From an uncultured Ruminococcus sp. (GTDB taxonomy: Bacteria; Bacillota; Clostridia; Oscillospirales; Ruminococcaceae): a DNA stretch of 38,027 nucleotides. Below the pieces are notes generated by a model. It ran no database searches. It was not told the DNA's origin and was given only the letters and a program-made list of their open reading frames with translations. Positions 1-8,500 of this stretch are shown piece by piece. A program made the position numbers and the translations under genes. Position 1 is the first letter of the stretch. Every line of letters starts with the position of its first letter. Location: contig CALEPT010000167.1 of NCBI GenBank assembly GCA_937910385.1, positions 1-38,027 on the forward strand, read 5' to 3'.

Positions 1-1
1 C

Positions 2-934
2 AAACGCTGTGAGGTCGAGAAATGGGTATTCCTTCCTCACTCCGACTTTGAAAGGCTGAAAGCAAACCCATATCAGGAGCATGAGGCGATAACTGCTGCC
101 AGGGACCTTATGTACGAGGACAAGAATGCCTATCACTGCATAATGCTGCTTGATGAGTACGGCGAAGACGGACTGCTCATCGAGGCAGAAGGATTTGATT
201 ATCCTCGTCTTTCTATGTTCGTACCTGATGCTAAGTCAATCTACGAAAGGTACCAGACATCCGAATCCGAACTGAAACTTCACGATATGATCAAGGATAC
301 TGTCGAAAAGATCGCTGAACTTGCTCACACAGACAGGACCGACTTCACATCGGCTGATATGATCGATATGGACGAAGTCGAGAGCCTTGTCAAAAATGCT
401 ATCGTACAGCACCTTGCTCAGAGAGCTGACATCAGAATGGCTGAGAATACGGATATCGGAGTTGACTTTCAGCCGGATATCCATGTTGAGGCTGAGAAAC
501 TCACAGAGCTGAAGTTCTACTGCCCTTTGAAAGTCCAGCGAGAGATCAAGCCCTCATTTGATGAGGACGGTGAAGATGAATTCTTCGAGGATACTGAGGA
601 GCTATCCGACTATGAGGCTCTTGAATACGAGAGCGAGATAAGTAGTGCAATCGAGGCGTATCAGAGTGACGAGGAAGAAAATCGCGGAATAATGGCGTAC
701 CTCGGTGATAGAAAGAGGTTTGTAGACAAGGTCTACTCCATTTTCCCCTCCGTTGAAAAGGTTGATGAAAGTCTCATGGGAGTATTTAACTGTCAGATCT
801 GCGGCGAGCTCGACAGCTTTGAGTATGACGAATTGCTTCAAGAGCTACGGGGACAGGCGTCAGACGGCTACTGCGAAGGGCTCGAGCAGCATGAGATCCA
901 CACTTCCGAAGGAGACATTTACGTCAGTTTCTAG
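2..934 (+). CDS. Conserved hypothetical protein, 5'-partial (runs off left edge)
   Basis: The reading frame is open from base 2, so the first ATG at 110 is internal and the gene begins outside the window; 310 residues are visible. The protein is acidic, with a strongly Asp/Glu-rich stretch around bases 550-690, and has no signal peptide or membrane segment. A Cys pair (CQIC) lies near the C-terminus, and the end reads GQASDGYCEGLEQHEI then IYVSF. The GQ.SDG..EG.EQ..I...IYVSF pattern resembles, from memory, the tail of unknown proteins often carried on clostridial mobile elements, in which VSF is followed by Trp. Here a TAG follows VSF directly, at the junction with an IS fragment, so the last residue(s) may be lost. 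No function can be assigned. The frame is convincing; the family link is unverified. Confidence 0.7.
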   Translation, partial: KRCEVEKWVFLPHSDFERLKANPYQEHEAITAARDLMYEDKNAYHCIMLLDEYGEDGLLIEAEGFDYPRLSMFVPDAKSIYERYQTSESELKLHDMIKDTVEKIAELAHTDRTDFTSADMIDMDEVESLVKNAIVQHLAQRADIRMAENTDIGVDFQPDIHVEAEKLTELKFYCPLKVQREIKPSFDEDGEDEFFEDTEELSDYEALEYESEISSAIEAYQSDEEENRGIMAYLGDRKRFVDKVYSIFPSVEKVDESLMGVFNCQICGELDSFEYDELLQELRGQASDGYCEGLEQHEIHTSEGDIYVSF

Positions 935-1218
935 CCGCTTTTACGCAGACTGTCCCAGAGCGCTATCATATCATTCTTGTAGTACGGATAGCGGCGCAGT
1001 ATCATCTCTTTTTCAGCTTGTGTATGCTCTTTGGAGTGATGATGCGGTCTGTGGCTCCGCTCCACCAGGCTTTTCCACGTTCCGTCATACCTTGCCGCCC
1101 AGTTATACACCGACTGACGGCATACCTTGAAGCGTATGGACGCTTTTGTAGCTCCGTGTTTGTAGAAATATTTCACTACCCGTTGACGAAACCGTGCTTC
1201 TTGTGCTATACTATTCAT
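931..1218 (-). pseudogene. IS transposase N-terminal fragment (IS3/IS481-like helix-turn-helix part)
   Basis: About 95 residues starting MNSIAQEARFRQ. The fragment carries a helix-turn-helix of the transposase N-terminus type (KHGATKASIRFKVCRQSVYNW) followed by a basic SHRPHHHSK segment. Related transposases continue past DSLRKSG into a DDE integrase core of about 200 residues; here the frame meets TAG right after KSG, so no catalytic domain is present. The start at 1218 is preferred over the upstream one at 1260 because it follows an AG-rich Shine-Dalgarno and a TATAAT on the minus strand at 1266-1271. The stop shares the tetranucleotide CTAG (931-934) with the stop of the + strand gene, which marks the breakpoint. 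It is a non-functional IS remnant; the family name is an inference. Confidence 0.75.
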
Positions 1219-1220
1219 GG

Positions 1221-1288
1221 AACAACTCTCTTTTCTTGATATTTTTGTTTTTGTTAGCACTTAACATTATATCATATTGAGAGTTGTT
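1221..1288. repeat. 10-bp inverted repeat upstream of transposase fragment
   Basis: AACAACTCTC at 1221-1230 is matched by GAGAGTTGTT at 1279-1288, flanking the putative transposase promoter. It may be an operator, or part of the surviving IS end. Confidence 0.45.
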
Positions 1289-1361
1289 TTTCTATTTTTA
1301 GTGTCTATGATCTATTGTAACATAACACTGTTTGAAATGGCAGGCTGATATGAGCAAGTGA

Positions 1362-1396
1362 GAGCTGTTGCATTAGGCAATGGCTCATTTTCTTTT
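1362..1396 (+). terminator. Rho-independent terminator
   Basis: A 10-bp stem (1362-1371 with 1377-1386, two G-U pairs) with a 5-nt loop is followed by a T-rich tail. It lies just before the exonuclease promoter and separates it from the decayed region upstream. Confidence 0.55.
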
Positions 1397-1403
1397 CTGC
1401 CGA

Positions 1404-1432
1404 TTGACCTTTTGACCGCAGTATGATATAAT
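1404..1432 (+). promoter_or_regulatory. Sigma-A promoter of the DnaQ-like exonuclease
   Basis: TTGACC (1404-1409), 17-nt spacer, TATAAT (1427-1432). The start codon lies 36 nt further on, behind a GGGAGTG ribosome-binding site. Confidence 0.8.
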
Positions 1433-1467
1433 TATTCTAAGAATTACCGTATCGGGAGTGATGTGAA

Positions 1468-1998
1468 ATGGCAGTCTACATCGTATTTGACGTTGAAACA
1501 CCTAATCGTACGAATGACCGTATGAGTGCGATAGGCATAACAGCGATAAAGAATAACAAGATCATCGCTAACTGCTTTTCGCTCGTTGATCCCGAAACGC
1601 ATTTCGATTACTTCAACACGCAGCTCACGGGCATAGATGCTGAGAAAGTCAAAGACGCTCCGAATTTTGCAGAGCTTTGGAAGAAGATAGAGCCAATCAT
1701 GAGCAAAGGTATCCTTGTTGCCCATAACGCTGTCTTTGATATGAGTGTTCTGCGTTCCTGCCTGCGAAGCTACGGTATCACATGGAAACCGACTGTGGAA
1801 TACCTGTGTACGGTTCAGATCGGCAGGCGTATTCTTCCAGATATGAAGCATAACCTTAATGTGATGTGCGATCACTTTGGTATCGCCCTCGATCATCATC
1901 AGGCGGACAGCGATGCCCACGCTTGTGCAGAGATACTGCTCAGATACATGGAAAGCGGTATCGATGTATCTTCTTACATCAAGAAATACTATCTATAA
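1468..1998 (+). CDS. DnaQ-like DEDDh 3'-5' exonuclease
   Basis: A 176-residue stand-alone exonuclease of the DNA polymerase III epsilon / RNase T superfamily. ExoI is FDVET (Asp8, Glu10), ExoII is the HNAVFD segment near residue 90, and ExoIII is HHQADSDAHA near the C-terminus, which supplies the His and Asp of the DEDDh set. All metal-binding acidic residues appear present, so it should be active in two-metal 3'-5' hydrolysis of DNA or RNA ends. No polymerase, PHP or helicase domain is attached, and the length is normal for small free-standing members. It has its own promoter and a good Shine-Dalgarno, and lies in the decayed accessory region next to an IS fragment. The substrate cannot be told from the sequence; repair or nuclease-defence roles are both open. 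Confidence 0.9.
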   Translation: MAVYIVFDVETPNRTNDRMSAIGITAIKNNKIIANCFSLVDPETHFDYFNTQLTGIDAEKVKDAPNFAELWKKIEPIMSKGILVAHNAVFDMSVLRSCLRSYGITWKPTVEYLCTVQIGRRILPDMKHNLNVMCDHFGIALDHHQADSDAHACAEILLRYMESGIDVSSYIKKYYL

Positions 1999-2306
1999 CG
2001 GATAACTCAGAGAGCTGTTACACAACGTCTCTTTCTTTTTTGCTGAAAGTCCTCAGAAGTACAAATTATGTCTATCTGAAATGGTATAATAAAAGAATTT
2101 GAAGAATTGTTCCAGTTATAGAAATTATGTCGAACTGTTTGGGTACTGGTGTTACAAGAGAAAACTTTTCAGATTATTATAGTACTTATTACAGAAATAA
2201 AAAACTTAATGTAAGCGGTGATTATCATATTACTATTTACGGAGGAGATGTTGAACAGAACTATATTTCTCTGAATAGATGAGGCTCAGGTTAATGTGGA
2301 TTAACT

Positions 2307-2323
2307 ATAGCCTATTGGCGCAC
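2307..2323. repeat. Dispersed 17-bp repeat, copy 1
   Basis: ATAGCCTATTGGCGCAC; the same word with one change occurs at 15788-15804. Weaker similarity continues on the right side (GCCGTCCC versus TCCGTTCC). It is probably debris of a repeated element in this genome. Confidence 0.45.
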
Positions 2324-2406
2324 CTGTTTTCCGTTCCGAATAAGTCCGAATAAGCATTGTGGAGCATACCATAACAGGCACAAACCCTATTGAAACGAAT
2401 AACCGC

Positions 2407-2449
2407 AAGCTCTCGAAGATGCTCTGTAAGCGTTTCTGAGGGCTTTTTC
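2407..2449 (+). terminator. Terminator-like hairpin
   Basis: AAGCTCTC at 2407-2414 pairs with GAGGGCTT at 2438-2445 (one G-U pair) and runs into TTTTTCTTTT. The loop is long, so the call is moderate. It probably belonged to the decayed gene upstream. Confidence 0.4.
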
Positions 2450-2538
2450 TTTTCAGCGGTTAGTTTTCCGATCCGCAGGCTCGGACGGTGCTGTGTGGCT
2501 TTTCCGTTCGCCTGACGGTCAAGCTGAAAATGGCGTGA

Positions 2539-2567
2539 TTGACTTTTTTGGTAAGGTTTGATATAAT
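2539..2567 (+). promoter_or_regulatory. Sigma-A promoter of the low-GC lipoprotein gene
   Basis: TTGACT (2539-2544), 17-nt spacer, TATAAT (2562-2567); the start codon is 67 nt downstream. Confidence 0.8.
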
Positions 2568-2634
2568 AATGACATAAGGAAAGCACTCAGATTATGTTCT
2601 AATCAAACTCTCGGTTTATAGGAGAAAAATTGAT

Positions 2635-3402
2635 ATGAGAAAAATAATATTACTTGCTTTGCTCGGCATCTTATCATTTGGTTTATTCGGATGCTATGAT
2701 AAAAATGATTTATATAAAGAACTTGATACCGAAAAGGCTGAAAAAGTTGCACTTGATTATATGAATGAAAAATATGATAAGGATTTTTATGTTGTAAGCA
2801 GTAATAAAAACAAGGAAATGAGTTATGCACCCGGAAAAATCAATGACTTTTGGTGCGATGTTGGAATTGCAATTGAAGATTCAGAAGACGGCAAAAACTA
2901 TGCAGTACGCACCACTCTTAATGATGATGGAGAATATATTATCGAGTGGGATAATTATATGACGTCTCTTGTATCATCTCTTGCAAAAAGAGATATTAAC
3001 GATTCCTTTTCTGAAGTCAATATAACTAATTATTTTATTTATTCCTTTTATATTAGCGAAATTGGAACTGCCGGTGGTTTCAGACCTGATTTCGATGTTG
3101 ATATTGAACATGATACTTTGGATTCTGTCTTTGAGAAAAGCAGTATATGGCTCCACTTTAATTTGTGTATTCCCGAATCAGCTTATAAAGATAGCACGGT
3201 GTCAGATTTTGAAAAAGCTTTAGGCTTATATTTGCCACAAGAGGATTCAGATGATCACGTTAGAGTAAAAGTTTTGTCTTTCAACGATGATTACTATTCT
3301 GAGATCAAAAATGCAATCGAAAGCAGTGACAGGCTTCCGGATAATTATGAGTGGAAAGCAATACATGAAGAAACTATATCTCCGTTGCTCTACCATGATT
3401 GA
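2635..3402 (+). CDS. Hypothetical lipoprotein
   Basis: 255 residues with a classic lipoprotein signal: MRKI, a hydrophobic stretch, then lipobox LFGC with the modified Cys at residue 20. A GGAGAAAAATTGAT ribosome-binding region precedes the ATG, and a consensus promoter lies upstream. The mature part is acidic and rich in Asp, Asn and Tyr, with no motif I recognise. The DNA is visibly more A+T-rich than the housekeeping genes of the window (AAT, AAA, GAT and TTT codons dominate), which with its setting among pseudogenes suggests recent acquisition. After the TGA the same frame stays open to 3489 (starts GKAADERNG, ends MLEHL), possibly the tail of another lost gene. The function is unknown; the protein should sit on the outer face of the membrane. 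Confidence 0.8.
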   Translation: MRKIILLALLGILSFGLFGCYDKNDLYKELDTEKAEKVALDYMNEKYDKDFYVVSSNKNKEMSYAPGKINDFWCDVGIAIEDSEDGKNYAVRTTLNDDGEYIIEWDNYMTSLVSSLAKRDINDSFSEVNITNYFIYSFYISEIGTAGGFRPDFDVDIEHDTLDSVFEKSSIWLHFNLCIPESAYKDSTVSDFEKALGLYLPQEDSDDHVRVKVLSFNDDYYSEIKNAIESSDRLPDNYEWKAIHEETISPLLYHD

Positions 3403-3537
3403 GGTAAGGCAGCCGATGAAAGGAACGGTACTATGGATATACTGAGCTGCAACTGTATTTCTTCGGAAGATATGCTCGAACATCTATAATGCGTATATGA
3501 CTGAGGTAAGGTAATAGTGATATATCAGGAGGAAGCA

Positions 3538-3826
3538 ATAGACAGATCATCAAAAATAGAACTAACCAATATGTGCCTCATTTATGATGACAGGCGTGTG
3601 CTTGTACAGGAGAAACATAGTTCTTCTGTATAAAACAAATCAGTTTGAAGGAGAACTGAAAAGCTCCGAAGAAGGCAGAGTATTCTGGCTGGACAGAGCT
3701 GAAATAGAGAGTGCAAATCTGATATGGAATATGCGTGAGCTGATGCAGATCTTTGAGACTGACAGCTTCAGCGAGTTTTTCTTAAAAATTCAGAATGGTA
3801 CATATAAAGGAGAGCTATTAGGATAA
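3538..3826 (+). pseudogene. Nudix hydrolase (MutT/YtkD-like) pseudogene lacking the Nudix box
   Basis: The N-terminal part reads LTNMCLIYDDRRVLVQEK from 3562, typical of the first strand of 8-oxo-dGTP-type Nudix hydrolases. The C-terminal part, in another frame from about 3614, reads IVLLYKTNQFEGELKSSEEG, then VFWLDR and an IWNMRELMQIFETD tail typical of the same family. The catalytic GX5EX7REUXEEXGU helix that should lie between them is missing, roughly 60-70 residues, and the two halves are out of frame. A strong AGGAGG at 3527-3532 sits 5 nt before an ATA at 3538 where an ATG would be expected, so the start codon also seems lost. A terminator follows at once. Three separate lesions make this a confident pseudogene. 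Confidence 0.8.
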
Positions 3827-3833
3827 GCAATAC

Positions 3834-3869
3834 GCCTATGAAACGATTAGTTTCATGGGCATGCTTTTT
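3834..3869 (+). terminator. Rho-independent terminator after the Nudix pseudogene
   Basis: An 11-bp stem (3834-3844 with 3850-3860, one G-U pair), a GATTA loop, then ATGCTTTTTATT. Confidence 0.8.
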
Positions 3870-3881
3870 ATTAAAAATCGC

Positions 3882-3910
3882 TTGACAACTTGCAAACCTT
3901 GTGGTATTAT
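3882..3910 (+). promoter_or_regulatory. Sigma-A promoter of the metallophosphoesterase gene
   Basis: Perfect -35 TTGACA (3882-3887), 17-nt spacer, -10 TATTAT (3905-3910). Confidence 0.85.
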
Positions 3911-3959
3911 TATGAAACACCTAAAAAGATGAATACGATAGAAAGGCAGGAGAAATAAT

Positions 3960-4643
3960 ATGGTATATATAACTGGAGACATTCACGGTTCGCTGGAACC
4001 TATATATGATTTGTTCGAGAGGTTCAGTCCTTCCGAAAATGATATTGTTGTTATACTTGGCGATGTAGGAGTAAACTACACCGGTACGCTTCAGGATATC
4101 GGAACTAAAAGAGCAATGAACAGATTCGGCTCCACATTCTTCTGCATTCACGGTAATCATGAGAACCGTCCTCAGAATATTGCTTCCTATAAAGAGAAGG
4201 AGTGGAACGGCGGTCGTGTTATGTACGAAGATGACTTTCCGAATATACTGTTTCCGATAGACGGAGATATATTTGAGTTGGAAGGAAAGAAATGCATAGT
4301 AATAGGTGGAGCCTACAGCGTTGACAAGTTCTACCGCCTAAGATACGGATACAAATGGTGGCCTGACGAACAGCCGTCACCTGAGATAAAGGAATATGTA
4401 GAAAAGCAGCTTGACGAAAAAGAAATTGATGTAGTGTTTACTCACACCTGTCCTGCTAAATATATTCCCACTGAATGCTTTCTCTCAGGGATAGATCAGT
4501 CGAAAGTAGATAACAGCACAGAAGAATGGCTGGATACTCTCGAAGACAAGATAAATTATGGAGCATGGTATCTTGGACACTGGCATACTGATAAACGCAT
4601 TGATAAGATGCACTTTCTGTTCCACGGAGTAGAGACATTGTAA
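3960..4643 (+). CDS. Calcineurin-like metallophosphoesterase
   Basis: 227 residues with the full set of calcineurin-like motifs: GDIHG (residues 6-10), GDVG (34-37), GNHE (65-68), a THT histidine near residue 162 and GHWHTD near 206-211. These supply the di-metal centre, so the protein should be an active phosphoesterase. Small single-domain members act on protein phosphate, cyclic nucleotides or dinucleotide polyphosphates; the sequence does not say which. There is no signal peptide, so it is cytoplasmic. AGGCAGGAGAAATAAT precedes the ATG and a strong promoter of its own lies upstream; a hairpin follows. It is the best preserved gene of the left accessory region, standing between a Nudix and a Sir2 pseudogene. 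All three families can be linked to nucleotide or NAD metabolism, which is only suggestive. Confidence 0.92.
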   Translation: MVYITGDIHGSLEPIYDLFERFSPSENDIVVILGDVGVNYTGTLQDIGTKRAMNRFGSTFFCIHGNHENRPQNIASYKEKEWNGGRVMYEDDFPNILFPIDGDIFELEGKKCIVIGGAYSVDKFYRLRYGYKWWPDEQPSPEIKEYVEKQLDEKEIDVVFTHTCPAKYIPTECFLSGIDQSKVDNSTEEWLDTLEDKINYGAWYLGHWHTDKRIDKMHFLFHGVETL

Positions 4644-4652
4644 AACAAAAAT

Positions 4653-4680
4653 GCTCCCTGTACACCAAAGCACAGGGAGC
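4653..4680 (+). terminator. Hairpin terminator after the metallophosphoesterase
   Basis: A perfect 9-bp stem GCTCCCTGT / ACAGGGAGC with a 10-nt loop, 9 nt after the stop. The T-rich tail is on the left (minus-strand) side; on the + side the tail is poor. Confidence 0.6.
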
Positions 4681-4732
4681 AGAAATACATATTTGTTAAC
4701 TGAAAAACACTTTGGAAATTACCGCTTTTCTC

Positions 4733-4916
4733 TTGACAAATATACTGAAATATGTTACAACATTTATAGGAAATAAGAGCACAAATGTGCTTTGGAAAAA
4801 AGATGATATAAAAATCCGCTTAAAATAGCGAAAAAGTGAATGTCATACTTTCAGTCATAACCAGACAGATCATAAAAGCCTGTATTTCGAGGAAAATGCC
4901 AAAATACAGGTTTTTC
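4733..4916 (+). ncRNA. Candidate small RNA with own promoter and terminator
   Basis: TTGACA at 4733-4738 is followed after 17 nt by TACAAC (4 of 6 matches to a -10), and about 150 nt later by a clean terminator (stem 4879-4887 with 4902-4910, then TTTTT). Between them there is no ORF with a ribosome-binding site, but there is a small hairpin AGCACAAATGTGCT near 4779. The arrangement fits a small RNA of about 145 nt. The weak -10 and the absence of a known family keep confidence low; it may also be debris of a lost gene. Confidence 0.3.
4879..4916 (+). terminator. Rho-independent terminator
   Basis: Stem CCTGTATTT / AAATACAGG (4879-4887, 4902-4910) followed by TTTTTCTCTT. No intact + strand gene ends here. 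Confidence 0.75.
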
Positions 4917-5031
4917 TCTTGCCTATCCAAAACAGTCGGGCTGCAATTTTGCAGTTGCGTGTGAAGAAAAAACAGTTAGTTTTCACACGAAATTCACACG
5001 AAGAAAAGGCGATATAATGTTATGAAAGAAT

Positions 5032-5059
5032 CAGCTCCCTCACGGGAGCTGTTTTCTTT
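5032..5059 (+). terminator. Terminator inside the apparent 5' end of the Sir2 remnant
   Basis: Perfect stem CAGCTCCC / GGGAGCTG (5032-5039, 5044-5051) with loop TCAC and tail TTTTCTTT. A frame starting at ATG 5022 runs straight through it, so that start is very unlikely to be genuine. A TATAAT at 5013-5018 and direct TTCACACGAA repeats at 4982-4999 lie just upstream. Confidence 0.75.
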
Positions 5060-5461
5060 AGTTATGGAGCATCACCATATGGTCAAGGATATGATCGAGT
5101 TTCAGGAGGATATGAATATACCCGCCGAGCTGATACCGAAATGTCCGAAGTGCGGTAACCCCATGACGATGAACCTGCGCTCAGATGATAAATTTGTCGA
5201 GGACGAGGGCTGGCACAGAGCGGCAGAGCGATATGATGATTTTCTGCAATCCCACAAAGGTCAGCATGTCCTGTTCTTGGAGCTTGGTGTGGGCTACAAC
5301 ACGCCTGTTATCATCAAGTATCCGTTCTGGAAAATGGCAGCGCAGAATCCCAATGCTGTGTATGCCTGCCTGAATTACGGAGAGGCGTATGCGCCTGATG
5401 AGATCACACAGCAGAGTATTTTCTTAATGGAGATATCCGTGCGGTGCCGGAAGAGCTATAA
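5060..5461 (+). pseudogene. Sir2-family NAD-dependent deacylase, C-terminal remnant (truncated, frameshifted)
   Basis: The segment IPAELIPKCPKCGNPMTMNL, then DEGWHRAAERY and LFLELGVGYNTPVIIKYPFW, then VYACLNYGEA is characteristic of the C-terminal half of bacterial Sir2-type proteins of the macrodomain-linked (SirTM-like) sort. CPKCG is half of the zinc site. The N-terminal half with the NAD-binding GAGAS and catalytic His motifs (about 150 residues) is missing, replaced by an intergenic-type sequence with a terminator. Near the end the frame shifts after QSIF at about 5423: in another frame the expected ending LNGDIRAVPEEL is read to a TAA at 5459-5461, whereas the open frame runs on to 5498 with an unrelated tail. 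Two lesions make it a clear pseudogene. Confidence 0.82.
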
Positions 5462-5502
5462 AATGACAAAAGAGTGCCGTATCATACGACACTCTTAAGC
5501 CT

Positions 5503-5541
5503 AAACCGCCCTGTAAGCTTTTCACTTACAAGGCGGTTTTT
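5503..5541 (+). terminator. Rho-independent terminator between converging genes
   Basis: A long stem, AAACCGCC plus TGTAAG (5503-5517) with CTTACA plus GGCGGTTT (5525-5539), one mismatch, 7-nt loop, and TTTTT tail. It may also serve the pectin-degrading enzyme gene, which ends at 5576 from the right. Confidence 0.8.
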
Positions 5542-5575
5542 AATAATGTTATTCAGGTAGAGAATATCAAGAGAT

Positions 5576-8500
5576 TCACTTCGCATAATCTCCTAATGAA
5601 AGTCCGAGAACCTTAGTCTGTTCTGCAATCATAGATGCGATCTTCGCAGCGCCTGCATTACTGAGGTGTGTATTGTCTATCGTTGTCTGTGCTGTATCTG
5701 CATAGCAGTGCATTTTCGCTGTTTCGTCCGCACCGCCGTAATTATACAGACTGGTATAAAGCTGAGTCGTAAGTGTTGTCATATCAATGACAGGCACGTT
5801 ATACTGCTCTCCGAGTGCGATCATTGCCTCCTGATACGGAACATGCTGCTGATAATTTGCCTGTCCGTCCGAAGCACGTCTTGTGATCGGTGTCACAAGT
5901 ACAGGGACTGCACCCTTATCCTTCGCGACCTTGATATACTTGTTCAGCAGTATCCATTCATAGGAATACTGTCCGCTGCTGTTCTTTCCCTCACTATCGA
6001 GCGTAGAGAAGTCAAGTCCGGGATATGTACCGAGTCCCGGATATGTTGCCTCATCAGTCTTTTCGTCGTTGTGGCCGAACTGAATAAACAGGTAATCTCC
6101 CGCACCAATATTATTCACAAGTGTCTGATAGTAGGTCTCGGCGAGAAAACTTCTGGAGCTTCTGCCGGAAAGTGCAAGATTTTGCACATTGACATTGTTG
6201 TACATATCAGAAAGCTTCATACCCCAGCCGTAGCGGTTATATGGGATAGAATAATTCTCATCATAATAGCAGACAGTCGAATCGCCTACGAGGTAGACAT
6301 TTCCTGAAAACTGAAATCCGTCAGGCTCATAAGCGTTCGTATTTGTCCCGGAATTTTCGGAATCATCAGGCATGGTTTCGTTCAGCAGCGCTTCTTCATT
6401 AATGAGCGTACGTCTCATAATGACCATATCAAATATATTCAGCTTATCATCTTCGCAGAGATCGGCAGACTTCCAGTTTGCAGGCTGAGAATCAGGAGCA
6501 GCGAGCAGCCACTTTTGCAGCAAAACAAGATCAGCTATACTGAACTCACCATCATTATTGACATCGCCAACAAGCTTTCTTACAAATACTGTGTAATTCA
6601 CACAGCCGGAGGACTGACCATTTGTACCAAGTGTCACGGTATCACCTGCACGGAAATTGCAGGAATATATCTTATATACAACGTCACTGCTGTTTTTTGC
6701 GATCAAACCTGTGTCTGTATATCCATTCATCCATGAGGGAACAGACGCTACTCTCTGATCAAGAGCGATATAGGCTGTAAGACTTTCTGCTGCGGTAAAT
6801 GATGCCTGATCACCCGATACGGTCTTGGCATCGCAGGCTGTCATAATACGCTCAGTTCCAGTAAGAAGCTGCGGCAGGAAGGAGTAGGTAACATCGCGGT
6901 CGCCGTAGACTTTGTCACCTGCGGCTGTATCCTCTTCAATGCTCCAGTTCTGATAAGCTGCACTTTCCTCAACAAGCAGCTCTTTTATAAGGATACCGTT
7001 AAGCGCATCTATAACAACCGGCTCTACCACACTCGGAGCAGTCACATATCCCGCAGATGGCACACCTGATTCTGCAAATGCGGCATAAGTCATTGCAGAA
7101 GCGCTGCTCTTTGAACCGGCATTCGTCATCGTATAGCTCTTCACATCGCTTCCCGACATTACTGTATATGTGTAGTTTGATGAGGGTCTCCATGTACACG
7201 CCACGGAATAGCTCGGATTACTTGTTGTTCCCTCGCCCTGCTTTGTTCTGCTTACGTTCACAAATACAGAATTATCCTCGGCATATGCACCCGGATATGT
7301 TATCTGATTCCAGTCGCAGATAACATTACCGCCCTTTTCATAATAGCAGCTTTCTGCATAAATTTTAGATGCGGTATGGACTGTATAGCCCATGCTGAAA
7401 TTGTAGACATAGTTATTGAAGCTGTGGAAATAACCGTAACGCATAAGTCCGGGCGCACGCGTAACGGTATCGTGATAATAGTTATCGCAGAGAGTGACGC
7501 AGGGCTGACCGTTATAGGTATTGTAGGTCGCCTCGTCATCGGCAGGATATCCGAGCAGTACACCGTATTCATGATAGCCGAAGGTGCAGTCGGAGATAGT
7601 TACGTAATCAGCAGTTCCCTTGAAGTTGAGGAACTTATCCCAGTCGTCTGAGCCGAGAGAGGAGGTCTCTATTTGGTCGTGTCCCTCGAAGTCGATATGA
7701 TCTATCCAGAAGTTCCAGCCGTATGCGAACTCCCAGATATTGTCGGTATTAAGCTCGGTATCGTGAGTGAGATCAAAGTTGCGGATAATGACATTATACG
7801 CCGGTCCGTAATTCTCGTTGTATGTACGGAAGTATACATTGTAAAGTCCGTGTGCACTGTAGCTGCCGATGATAGTTTTATTAGGCTGGAGGTAGATGTA
7901 ATTGTCGCGGCAGTAATAGCGCTGTCCGCCATCGTAGCCCGTGCTTATCTCGTAGTTCGACTTATCGTCAGTGCCGTAGATATCCTTGGTTACAACGATA
8001 GTCATAGGGTCAGTGCTCGTGCAGGCAGCCTTGAGCTCGTCGAAGGTCGTTACCTCGACTGTCTTGCCGAAGAGTCCGCCCACAGCTGAAGCCTTGATAC
8101 TGCCTGAGGGGGTAGTACAGTATCCGGCAAAGCCCTGCAAGCCTGCCGTATTGATGAGCCACTTCTGATTATCTGCACCTGTATAAGATGAGAGGGTAAC
8201 AGTGTTTGCAGAAGCGTTGTAGGTCAGTGCAAGGTCAGGAGCACTGTAATTGGTTATCTTGTAGTAAAGATCGTTGCCGAGAGAGTCCTGCGCAACAGGA
8301 ACAACATACCAATGCTGTGTGGTATCACTTTCACTGCCGTATATAACAGCTGATGTACCCTCAGTAGTCTTGTAATCGAGAGGCGTGATGAGTCTGCCCG
8401 TGCCTTGATTAACGATCTTGAAGAAAGCACCATTGCTGTTTGTTCCGACATAATCAAACCGCCAATTCTCGTTCTGTGAGCCGTTGGTCGTCCATGTGTT

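Larger units (their letters stand above)
1999..2538. other. Non-coding / decayed stretch with a remnant ORF
   Basis: No intact gene is visible. It holds a TATAAT-like box at 2084-2089, a 51-codon remnant at 2127-2282 (starts MSNCLGTG, ends ISLNR) without a clear ribosome-binding site, a short dispersed repeat at 2307-2323, and a terminator-like hairpin near 2407-2449. The remnant frame reads a few codons upstream of its ATG (VPVIEI) before a stop, so it looks like the tail of a lost gene. It is not recognised. Confidence 0.4.

Noticed and set aside
1444..1920. Minus-strand ORF opposite the DnaQ-like gene
   Set aside because: No ribosome-binding site, and the + strand frame has all exonuclease motifs.
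5022..5498. Sir2-like ORF taken as an intact 158-residue gene
   Set aside because: Its 5' end runs through a perfect terminator, the NAD-binding half is missing, and the C-terminus is frameshifted.
7673..8089. 138-codon hydrophobic + strand ORF inside the pectinase gene
   Set aside because: Antisense shadow of the PL1 module, which has clear family motifs on the other strand.
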